This document shows positions 1 through 5,751 of a stretch of 12,255 nt of DNA, one piece after another. Under the pieces are notes generated by a model. That model made no database searches. It saw only the letters and a list, made by a program, of their open reading frames with translations, and had not been told where the DNA came from. The position numbers and the translations under genes are program-made. Each line of letters opens with the position of its first letter. The first letter of the stretch is position 1. Source of the stretch: SKVR01 sp964410015 (GTDB lineage: Bacteria; Bacteroidota; Bacteroidia; Bacteroidales; UBA7960); NCBI GenBank assembly GCA_964410015.1, contig CAYPFV010000095.1:1-12255 (forward strand). The letters run 5' to 3'.

Positions 1-22
1 ATTCAAATAATCAATATTTTAA

Positions 23-40
23 AAATTATAAACAGATGAA
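23..40 (+). repeat. 18-bp direct repeat, copy 1
   Basis: The string AAATTATAAACAGATGAA occurs here and again, identically, at 144-161. The two copies bracket about 100 bp that contain the decayed small ORF and two hairpins. This copy is also the 5' part of the dispersed repeat shared with 5287-5347. Confidence 0.8.
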
Positions 41-83
41 CCGAGCCATGACAAAGTTTTTGACACACACGCACATGATTATA
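23..83 (+). repeat. Dispersed inverted repeat, copy A (partner at 5287-5347)
   Basis: This is the plus-strand member of the 61-bp pair. Its first 18 bp are also repeated directly at 144-161, so the repeat history here has at least two layers. Confidence 0.75.
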
Positions 84-152
84 ATGCGGGCATGTAAAGC
101 ATGCAGTCAGACTGTTGGCGAGCTCCATCTGACCTATTTAATCAAATTATAA
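36..152 (+). pseudogene. Decayed or diverged copy of a small repeated ORF
   Basis: An ATG at 36 opens a 38-codon frame starting MNRAMTKFLTHTHMII. Its first 16 codons match the minus-strand ORF at 5227-5334 at 43 of 48 bases. After codon 16 the similarity stops: the hydrophobic tail of the other copy is replaced by an unrelated Cys- and His-containing tail. The frame ends inside the second 18-bp direct repeat. The abrupt loss of similarity suggests a truncated or recombined copy rather than a working gene. No product can be named. Confidence 0.3.
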
Positions 153-161
153 ACAGATGAA
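144..161 (+). repeat. 18-bp direct repeat, copy 2
   Basis: This is an exact second copy of the 18 bases at 23-40. After it the sequence diverges from copy 1 at once, into an A-rich stretch, so the shared part is only the 18 bp. It could mark the end of a small insertion or duplication of about 121 bp. Confidence 0.8.
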
Positions 162-354
162 ATTAAAAAAGAATAAAATTGGTAACATTTTGAATATAAT
201 TCGAATACGCTCATCTCGTTATCGTTGATTTATAAAAAATGCTGATTTTATAGTTTTCTAAAATACTTTCTGTGGTTATAAATATTCCTGAAAGATTCTT
301 CCTTGAAAAGAACAACATACCCTTTTAACAAAACAATCAACAAATACTAAAAAC

Positions 355-2205
355 ATGAATTTTTTGGCAAAAATTACCCTTTTAATCATTCCTTTTCTTC
401 TGGTTCAACCTGCTTTTGCACAAACAAAAGAGAATACAGAGAGTAAGACAGACACGCTGCAACTCAATGAAGTGGTTGTAACCGGCACAAGGGTGCAGGT
501 TGCAAGAAAGAATGTGCCCGTGACAGTATCATCGATTAGCCGCGAAACAATTGAAATGAGCAATGAGGCACAGGTACTCCCCTTGATAAGTCAAAACGTA
601 CCCGGAATGTTTGTAACCGAGCGGGGAGTAACCGGATTTGGTGTTGCGGAGGGATCAGCCGGTCAGATAAGTATGCGAGGTGTAGGTGGAACTGCGCCCA
701 ATACACAGGTATTGGTTTTAATTGACGGACATCCTCAGTTTCAGGGATTGTTTGCCCATCCATTGCCCGATGCATATGTCTCGTCAGATGTTGAGAAAGT
801 AGAAGTAATCAGAGGTCCTGCATCAATAATTTATGGGTCGAATGCCATGGCAGGGGCAATAAACCTTATTACCCGGGAACAGGACTCAGAAGGTATCTCG
901 GGCAACGCAAGAGTTTCCTATGGATCATTCAACACACAAAAATATATGGGAAGCACTGGATACAAAAAAGGTAAATTGAGTTTATTTGCCTCTGTAAATC
1001 ACGACCGTACCGATGGACACAGAGACAGTTCTGAATTTAAAATTGTGAATGGATTTTTAAAACTCGGATACCAAATTAATGATTCCTGGGATTTGAATGC
1101 TGACCTAAGCATTGCTGATTTTACTTCAGATAGCCCAGGCCAGGATTTTAACCCCCAGTATTTTGGGATTGATATCCTGAGAGGAAAAACCTCTTTATCT
1201 ATCAAAAACAAATTTGAAAAAACAGAAGGTGGATTGCTGGCTTTCTATAATTTTGGAAACCATGAATTCACCGATGGATGGTTATCAGAGGATTATCATG
1301 CAGGCATCAGTATTTTCCAGGGCATGCAACTGCTAAAAGGTAATAATCTTACAGTAGGTTTTGATTACAAAAATGTGGGCGGCATCGCCAACAGTGGTTT
1401 TATGGCCGACACCTGGCACAATATAAACGATGTAGCCGGATATGCATACATGCAGCAAAACCTGCTCAGAAATTTAATTGTAAGCGGCGGCATCAGGTTA
1501 GAAAACAACAGTTTGTTTGGAACCGAATGGGTGCCCCAGGTGGGAATCTCCTGGATGGCTACTGACTTAACCACTGTAAAAGGCTCATTTTCCAAAGGAT
1601 TCAGAAGTCCTTCATTAATGGAATTGTATCTTTTTGCACCCAATCAAAACCTTAAACCAGAAAGACTCATGAATTATGAAGCAGGGATAAGTCATATAAC
1701 CCAAAATGGTAAGTTTTTCATCGAAGCTATGTTTTTTCTTATCGAGGGAAGCAATATTATTGAAATCAGACCCAACGACACTCCCCCACCACCCGTCAAA
1801 AGGCAAAATGTTGGATCTTTTCAAAACGAAGGGATAGAGTTAGAAATAAAATACCGGGTATCAAATAATATTCAGGTGAATACTAATTACACTTTTATCA
1901 ACACAGATGAACCTCGCCTTGCAGCTCCCAGACACAACCTTTTTGGAGAAGTAAGTTACATCATAAATAATTTTCGCACACGCTTATCGATGCAACAGAT
2001 CAATGAATTGTATGTTTCCACAGGAGATGATGAGACCATTTCCGAAGACTATTTTTTACTCAATGCCACCCTGAGTTATAGCATAAACGATTACCTTGAA
2101 ATATTTGCTTCTGGCAGAAACCTGACAAATCAGCAATATTCTGTCAATTTTGGATACCCCATGCCTGGTATTCACTTCAACTCGGGATTGAATCTAAGAT
2201 TCTGA
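355..2205 (+). CDS. TonB-dependent outer-membrane receptor, BtuB/siderophore-receptor size
   Basis: A 616-residue outer-membrane, TonB-gated receptor that imports a scarce ligand (siderophore, haem, corrinoid or metal chelate) with energy from TonB-ExbBD. Residues 1-22 form a signal peptide ending AFA before Gln23. A TonB-box-like segment with the motif NEVVVTGTR lies at about 34-46. The plug domain spans about 50-172, including the signature ending VEVIRGPASIIYGSNAMAGAINLITR. The rest is a beta-barrel of the usual 22-strand size, ending in a C-terminal Phe. It lacks the N-terminal carboxypeptidase-like domain of SusC proteins, so polysaccharide uptake is unlikely. Length is close to E. coli BtuB, but no cobalamin gene or riboswitch is nearby, so the ligand stays open. 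It stands alone, closed by its own terminator at 2242-2276. Confidence 0.93.
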   Translation: MNFLAKITLLIIPFLLVQPAFAQTKENTESKTDTLQLNEVVVTGTRVQVARKNVPVTVSSISRETIEMSNEAQVLPLISQNVPGMFVTERGVTGFGVAEGSAGQISMRGVGGTAPNTQVLVLIDGHPQFQGLFAHPLPDAYVSSDVEKVEVIRGPASIIYGSNAMAGAINLITREQDSEGISGNARVSYGSFNTQKYMGSTGYKKGKLSLFASVNHDRTDGHRDSSEFKIVNGFLKLGYQINDSWDLNADLSIADFTSDSPGQDFNPQYFGIDILRGKTSLSIKNKFEKTEGGLLAFYNFGNHEFTDGWLSEDYHAGISIFQGMQLLKGNNLTVGFDYKNVGGIANSGFMADTWHNINDVAGYAYMQQNLLRNLIVSGGIRLENNSLFGTEWVPQVGISWMATDLTTVKGSFSKGFRSPSLMELYLFAPNQNLKPERLMNYEAGISHITQNGKFFIEAMFFLIEGSNIIEIRPNDTPPPPVKRQNVGSFQNEGIELEIKYRVSNNIQVNTNYTFINTDEPRLAAPRHNLFGEVSYIINNFRTRLSMQQINELYVSTGDDETISEDYFLLNATLSYSINDYLEIFASGRNLTNQQYSVNFGYPMPGIHFNSGLNLRF

Positions 2206-2241
2206 AGTATTCAAACGATACAAAACAACCCGCATTTATTC

Positions 2242-2276
2242 AAAACCGCTTGTAATCAAAACAAGCGGTTTTTTTT
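2242..2276 (+). terminator. Intrinsic terminator of the TonB receptor gene
   Basis: A perfect 12-bp stem, AAAACCGCTTGT (2242-2253) with ACAAGCGGTTTT (2261-2272), closes a 7-nt A-rich loop and runs into eight T residues (2269-2276). It lies 37 bp after the receptor stop codon. Confidence 0.92.
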
Positions 2277-2378
2277 GTTAATACTGAACAGTGGACATGG
2301 ATTTAAAAAAATAATCATAAAACCTCTTGCTTATAAAGAAACACACTCACCTCAATAAATGTAATCTTTTTTACTTAA

Positions 2379-2394
2379 CCCCCCCCTTTTTTTT
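2379..2394 (+). repeat. C8-T8 homopolymer tract
   Basis: Eight C residues (2379-2386) are followed directly by eight T residues (2387-2394), about 75 bp upstream of the putative porin promoter. Tracts of this length are prone to slippage in replication and to sequencing error. Confidence 0.7.
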
Positions 2395-2468
2395 AACCAT
2401 ATTTTGATTTTTTGTTTCATTTACAAACTTTAATGCAATTTTTTAAGGGGTATATTAATTTTTTTATA

Positions 2469-2476
2469 TACTTTTG
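2469..2476 (+). promoter_or_regulatory. Putative sigma-ABfr-type -7 box for the porin-P-II-amt operon
   Basis: TACTTTTG matches the Bacteroidota -7 consensus TAnnTTTG exactly. No good -33 TTTG is seen at the usual spacing, only a T-rich stretch. Transcription would start near 2483, giving a leader of about 34 nt before the ATG at 2517. It lies inside the longer open frame, so it argues for the later start. Confidence 0.55.
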
Positions 2477-2516
2477 CCTGTCAATTAAATTTATAACCAC
2501 AAAAACTATTTTAATT

Positions 2517-3284
2517 ATGAGAAAACAATTAATTTTTATCACAAACACCATGGTGTTATTTTTCATCTGCCCTTCTTTATCTTTTACACAAGATTCAGAA
2601 GCAGCAGAGAGTTCAAATTTTTCTATGGGTGCAGACCTTACCAGCCGCTATATCTGGAGAGGATTAAATCTGGGAGGGAGTTCACCCCACATCCAACCCT
2701 ATGTAGAATACACCTTCGGAAATTCTGGTCTGGCCATTGGAGCTTGGGGTTCATATTCTATAGGAAACACAGGTGGCAGTGAAGCTGATCTATACCTCAG
2801 TTATGCTCCTCTGGATTTTCTGTCATTTACTTTTACAGATTACTTTTTTCCTGCTGACCTGCCATTCGAAAGAAGTGATTACTTCAACTATGATCCTGAT
2901 GAAACCTCTCACACCCTGGAAGCAATGCTTACGGTAGGGGGATCTGATAACATTCCTTTTTATGCCACCTTTGCTATCAACATTTTTGGTGCTGACGGTG
3001 TGAATGCTGATGGTGATAAGTATAACGCCAAGTATATAGAAGTTGGATACAACGGAAGTTTCAAGGAATACGATTACAGCACATTCCTGGGGATCGCCCC
3101 CGATGATCCGGATACCGATAATGGCGGTGCAGGATGGTATGGCGATTCAGCAGGTATCGTGAACCTCGGTGCAGGTTTTTCTAAGACAATTACTATCGCA
3201 GAAAAAGAGTTACCGGTTTTTTCTACAGTTATATTCAACCCTGAAGCCGGCAATTTCTATATTGTTTTTGGCTTTTCTTTCTAA
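2517..3284 (+). CDS. TorF/Gcw_chp-family putative outer-membrane porin
   Basis: A predicted outer-membrane beta-barrel of 255 residues. I chose the ATG at 2517 over the upstream in-frame ATG at 2412. The 35 extra residues would precede an ordinary signal peptide, and a matching -7 box (2469-2476) falls inside that extension. From 2517 the protein starts MRKQLIF with a hydrophobic core, and mature Gln/Asp-rich sequence follows SFTQ. The segment SMGADLTSRYIWRGLNLGGS and the alternating, aromatic-rich strands after it resemble the Gcw_chp (TIGR02001/PF09694) family, and the chain ends in Phe as outer-membrane proteins do. It sits 32 bp before P-II and is followed by Amt. This suggests a channel for ammonium or another small nitrogen compound across the outer membrane, which is inference from context. 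Confidence 0.72.
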   Translation: MRKQLIFITNTMVLFFICPSLSFTQDSEAAESSNFSMGADLTSRYIWRGLNLGGSSPHIQPYVEYTFGNSGLAIGAWGSYSIGNTGGSEADLYLSYAPLDFLSFTFTDYFFPADLPFERSDYFNYDPDETSHTLEAMLTVGGSDNIPFYATFAINIFGADGVNADGDKYNAKYIEVGYNGSFKEYDYSTFLGIAPDDPDTDNGGAGWYGDSAGIVNLGAGFSKTITIAEKELPVFSTVIFNPEAGNFYIVFGFSF

Positions 3285-3316
3285 CAAAATCAATTTTCAA
3301 CAAAAAAACTGACATT

Positions 3317-3664
3317 ATGAAAAAAATTGAAGCAATCATCAGAAAATCAAAATTTGATGAGGTTAAAGAAGCTTTGCATGCCTCGGGAATTGATTTCTTC
3401 TCCTTTTGGGAAGTAACCGGAATTGGCAGAGCCCGGGAAAGCAGAGTTTACAGAGGTATTGCCTACGATACAGGATCTATAGAAAGATTATTGCTATCTA
3501 TTGTTGTGCGCGACATCAATCTGGATCGTACGATCCAGACAATCTTAAGTTCTGCCAAAACTGGCGAAGTTGGTGATGGTAAAATATTTGTCTCCGGGAT
3601 AGAAGAATCCTACCGGATTAGAACAGAAGAAAAAGGAGATGATAGTCTTTATATTAAAGAATAA
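3317..3664 (+). CDS. P-II family nitrogen regulatory protein
   Basis: A 115-residue P-II (GlnB/GlnK) protein, a small cytosolic trimer that senses ATP/ADP and 2-oxoglutarate and usually gates Amt channels. The fold signatures are clear: N-terminal MKKIEAIIRKSKFDEVKEAL, a T-loop region at 36-54 with YRG (45-47) and Tyr50, the AKTGEVGDGKIFV B-loop (80-92) and a C-terminal RIRT. Aligned by eye with E. coli GlnB, the T-loop is one residue shorter. Tyr50 takes the place of the uridylylated Tyr51, and the 2-oxoglutarate/Mg ligand Gln39 is replaced by Ala39. Lys58 becomes Arg57. Effector sensing may therefore differ, although this could be normal for the Bacteroidota branch. It lies 32 bp after the porin gene and 32 bp before amt, so all three are probably cotranscribed. 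Confidence 0.92.
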   Translation: MKKIEAIIRKSKFDEVKEALHASGIDFFSFWEVTGIGRARESRVYRGIAYDTGSIERLLLSIVVRDINLDRTIQTILSSAKTGEVGDGKIFVSGIEESYRIRTEEKGDDSLYIKE

Positions 3665-3696
3665 ACTATTTGTCGTTCATTAAAAAGTAACATAAA

Positions 3697-4953
3697 ATGG
3701 AAGAAACAATTACAAACACAGAAATATCAACATTATTAGAAGAATTATCTGTATCCATTAACAACGTGTGGGTTTTGATAGCAGCGATCCTGGTCATGTT
3801 TATGCAGCCTGGATTTGCAATGGTTGAATCAGGTTTTACCCGTAAAAAGAACACGGCCAATATTCTTATGAAAAATCTTATGGATTTTTCTTTCGGAGCA
3901 TTGATCTTCTGGATCGTAGGATATTCAATTATGTATGGAGAATCGATGTTGGGCGGAATCATTGGAAAGCCTTATCTTTTTTTTAACAGTGAGGGCATAG
4001 GAGATTATGCCGATAAAACCGACATTCTGTTTCAAACCGTTTTTGCTGCCACAGCAGCAACCATTGTCTCGGGTGCTATGGCTGAAAGAACAAAGTTTCA
4101 TGCTTACCTGATTTTTACAGTTGTGATTACCCTCATTATTTATCCAATAGCCGGACATTGGAAATGGGGTGGCGGATGGTTAGATGAACTCGGATTCATG
4201 GATTTTGCCGGATCAACACTTGTTCACTCGGTAGGTGCATGGGTAGGACTTGCAGGGGCAATCATAATTGGTCCCCGGTTGGGTAAATACACCAACGGAA
4301 AACCCACTGCCATTCCTGGTCATAATCTTGCTTTTGGAGCACTGGGTGTTTTCATTCTTTGGTTCGGATGGTTTGGGTTTAATGCCGGAAGTCAGTTGGG
4401 TGCAGCAGGCAATGACAACACATTGGCTATAGGTCACATTGCGCTTACAACCAATCTGGCAGCAGCGGCAGGTGCCCTAGCAGCAATGTTTACATCTTCT
4501 CTGCGCTATAAAAGACCTTCTTTGAGCCTTTCACTCAACGGTGCCCTCGCTGGTTTGGTAGCCATTACCGCTGGTGCAGATGCCGTATCACCCGGCAGCG
4601 CTGTTATAATAGGATTACTTGCAGGTGTTGTGCTTGTTTTGAGTGTTGAAATGTTTGATCAGTACTTTAAAGTAGACGACCCGGTTGGAGCAGTATCTGT
4701 TCATGGCGTTTGCGGAGCCCTCGGAACTCTGCTGGTAGGCGTTTTTGCCATTGATGGTGGTTTGATCAACGGCGGCGGATGGTCATTGCTCGGTGTTCAG
4801 GCCATTGGGGTAGTTTCTGTCGGACTCTGGGCATTTATTATGGGTCTCATTCTTTTCTCCATTCTCAAAGCCACTGGAAATCTCAGAGTTTCCAAAAGAA
4901 TTGAAGAAGAAGGACTGGACGTTTATGAACATGGAGAAAATGTTTACAACTAA
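3697..4953 (+). CDS. amt: Ammonium transporter Amt
   Basis: A 418-residue inner-membrane ammonium channel of the Amt/MEP/Rh family with about 11 membrane helices, forming trimers that are blocked by P-II. Key AmtB residues are present. The pore histidines are His177 (TLVHSVG) and His336 (SVHGVCG), and Asp169 and Trp157 correspond to AmtB Asp160 and Trp148. Phe228 and Ser232 in FGFNAGS correspond to Phe215 and Ser219. Other signatures are MQPGFAMVESGF (35-47) and the C-terminal amphipathic tail after SKRIEEEGLDVYEHG that usually contacts P-II. The extracytoplasmic N-terminus is long (about 25 residues) and shows no cleaved signal. The ATG at 3697 is the only sensible start. It is the last gene of the porin-P-II-amt operon. 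Confidence 0.96.
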   Translation: MEETITNTEISTLLEELSVSINNVWVLIAAILVMFMQPGFAMVESGFTRKKNTANILMKNLMDFSFGALIFWIVGYSIMYGESMLGGIIGKPYLFFNSEGIGDYADKTDILFQTVFAATAATIVSGAMAERTKFHAYLIFTVVITLIIYPIAGHWKWGGGWLDELGFMDFAGSTLVHSVGAWVGLAGAIIIGPRLGKYTNGKPTAIPGHNLAFGALGVFILWFGWFGFNAGSQLGAAGNDNTLAIGHIALTTNLAAAAGALAAMFTSSLRYKRPSLSLSLNGALAGLVAITAGADAVSPGSAVIIGLLAGVVLVLSVEMFDQYFKVDDPVGAVSVHGVCGALGTLLVGVFAIDGGLINGGGWSLLGVQAIGVVSVGLWAFIMGLILFSILKATGNLRVSKRIEEEGLDVYEHGENVYN

Positions 4954-5226
4954 TAGTGGAATGGTTGCAACAAAATAATTTTTTTTGCGATTATCTTAAA
5001 AAACATTTATTTTAAACCAGCAACCGGTTGGTTTTATATCAGACGTATAAGATAATATCATAGAAATGTAAAGACATACAATTTTCTCTAAACACAAAAA
5101 AACAGAAACTTAACCACCACAATAACCACAACAACGACTGCACGGTTTTGCCGTGCAGTTTTTTTTTATCTGATCATCACTTGTTGGTTAAGATTGTATC
5201 ATTAGAAAAATAAAAAACAAATCACG
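4954..5226. other. 3' region of the nitrogen operon, no gene seen
   Basis: No open frame of note is present. A 10-bp palindrome CAACCGGTTG (5021-5030) lies inside an AAACCA/TGGTTT inverted repeat (5014-5019 with 5029-5034). These can form competing small hairpins. The strong terminator comes only 183 bp after the amt stop codon, so the operon has an unusually long 3' tail unless it ends earlier or the tail is a separate transcript. I see no exact TAnnTTTG box in it. Confidence 0.5.
5137..5167 (+). terminator. Intrinsic terminator after amt
   Basis: A perfect 9-bp GC-rich stem, ACTGCACGG (5137-5145) with CCGTGCAGT (5151-5159), closes a 5-nt loop and is followed by nine T residues (5159-5167). 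The T-run is only on the plus side, so it serves the amt direction. Confidence 0.93.
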
Positions 5227-5334
5227 TTAAAAACCCCAAAAAGATTGCCACCATAATGTCAGCGCTACGCTCATTGCCATTAGGCTAATAATCATGCTCG
5301 TGTGTGTCATAAACTTTGTCATGGCCCGGTTCAT
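5227..5334 (-). CDS. Possible 35-residue small membrane peptide (repeat copy B)
   Basis: The ATG at 5334 (minus strand) opens a 35-codon frame ending TAA at 5227-5229. The product begins MNRAMTKFMTHTSMII and ends with about 20 hydrophobic residues rich in Leu, Met, Ala, Trp and Phe, a plausible single membrane helix. The first 16 codons and about 13 bases upstream recur at 23-83 in the opposite orientation. Of the five base differences over 48, the Arg codon change is silent and Leu/Met is mild, which is weak support for coding. There is no evident ribosome binding site, promoter or named homologue. It may be only part of a non-coding repeat. Confidence 0.33.
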   Translation of the reverse strand: MNRAMTKFMTHTSMIISLMAMSVALTLWWQSFWGF

Positions 5335-5347
5335 CTGTAAATAAATT
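5287..5347 (-). repeat. Dispersed inverted repeat, copy B (partner at 23-83)
   Basis: Read on the minus strand, this 61-bp stretch matches 23-83 at 53 of 61 bases by hand count. The match begins 13 bases before the shared ATG and stops after codon 16. The two copies lie 5.2 kb apart in opposite orientations and bracket the TonB receptor and the nitrogen operon. Confidence 0.75.
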
Positions 5348-5583
5348 GTATAGAATAAGCCGGATGGAACTCCACTTTCCGATAACCAATTTGCAACTAT
5401 CTATGCCAGGCAAGCAACACAGGAATGCATCAACCAGACTTACCGCCAGAGGTTGGTCGTTTCCCAATGCTTACATGCATATCCATTTAAAAAAATAACT
5501 AAAAAAAGCGAACTGTAACCAGTCTTTTTTTTCATAAAAGCGCCCAGGGCAAAAAGATAGAAAAAATATATCATTAATAATGA
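5335..5583. other. Intergenic stretch, no gene recognised
   Basis: Two overlapping 60-codon frames on opposite strands cross here, but neither looks like a protein and both run through the repeat. A weak hairpin, ACTG/CAGT with a TAAC loop (5512-5523), precedes eight T residues (5525-5532). Its stem is only 4 bp, so it is a poor terminator candidate. Confidence 0.4.
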
Positions 5584-5710
5584 GTCCACTCTGAAAAATC
5601 AATTATCCACAGATTACACAGATTTACACAGATGTTAAATTCTGATAATCAATGTGTTTAAAAAAAGAAAATGAACACAGATTTGCAGAAAACAAGTTTT
5701 CGGAGTGGAC
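5584..5710. mobile_element. MITE-like segment with 14-bp terminal inverted repeats
   Basis: The segment starts GTCCACTCTGAAAA (5584-5597) and ends TTTTCGGAGTGGAC (5697-5710). These are inverted repeats matching at 13 of 14 bases. Inside are tandem-like ACAGATT motifs (CACAGATTACACAGATTTACACAGAT-type, 5608-5633) and another ACACAGATTTGCAG at 5675-5688. A second inverted pair, AATCAATTAT (5597-5606) and ATAATTGATT (5714-5723), overlaps the ends. It contains no gene. Size (127 bp), terminal inverted repeats and the lack of coding fit a non-autonomous element. A clear target-site duplication is not seen, so the class is inference. Confidence 0.42.
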
Positions 5711-5722
5711 ACAATAATTGAT

Positions 5723-5730
5723 TAACTTTG
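5723..5730 (+). promoter_or_regulatory. Putative -7 box for the adenine deaminase gene
   Basis: TAACTTTG fits TAnnTTTG exactly. The T-run at the inner edge of the right inverted repeat (5697-5700) lies about 22 bp upstream, at roughly the -33 position. Transcription would start near 5736, about 16 nt before the ATG at 5752. Confidence 0.5.
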
Positions 5731-5751
5731 ATCAGAAATAAAGGATTGATT

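Larger units (their letters stand above)
1..354. other. Non-coding leader region upstream of the TonB receptor
   Basis: No standard-length gene is visible in this stretch. It contains an 18-bp perfect direct repeat (23-40 and 144-161), a short segment related to the repeat at 5287-5347, and two small hairpins between 90 and 133. The hairpins are GCATG/CATGC around TAAAG (90-104) and GTCAGA/TCTGAC (106-111 with 128-133, with an inner TGG/CCA). I looked for a cobalamin riboswitch, because the next gene is BtuB-sized, and saw no convincing B12-box or conserved core. The closest promoter-like string is TAGTTTTC at 251-258, one base off the Bacteroidota -7 box and with no well-placed -33 partner, so I do not call a promoter. 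Confidence 0.6.

Noticed and set aside
157..228. A 23-codon Lys/Arg-rich frame after the second direct repeat
   Set aside because: Too short, composition follows the A-rich DNA, and no partner copy shows conservation.
1..354. Possible cobalamin riboswitch upstream of a BtuB-sized receptor
   Set aside because: The AGTCAGAC...TCTGACC hairpin at 105-134 looked suggestive, but no B12-box or conserved core elements could be found.
2445..2480. Sigma-54 promoter for the nitrogen operon
   Set aside because: GG and GC doublets are present but not at -24/-12 spacing. The TAnnTTTG box is the better match.
2412..2516. N-terminal extension of the porin from an ATG at 2412
   Set aside because: It would put 35 residues ahead of a normal signal peptide and overlaps an exact TAnnTTTG box. 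The ATG at 2517 is better.
5285..5498. Two opposing 60-codon frames in the post-amt gap
   Set aside because: They overlap each other and the repeat, and their composition does not look protein-like. The 35-codon minus frame, shared with copy A, is the better candidate.
5512..5532. Terminator after the post-amt region
   Set aside because: A stem of only 4 bp before the T-run and no gene that would end there.
5608..5633. CRISPR-like short repeats (ACAGATT units)
   Set aside because: Units are about 10-12 bp, adjacent and without spacers of even length, and no cas genes are nearby.
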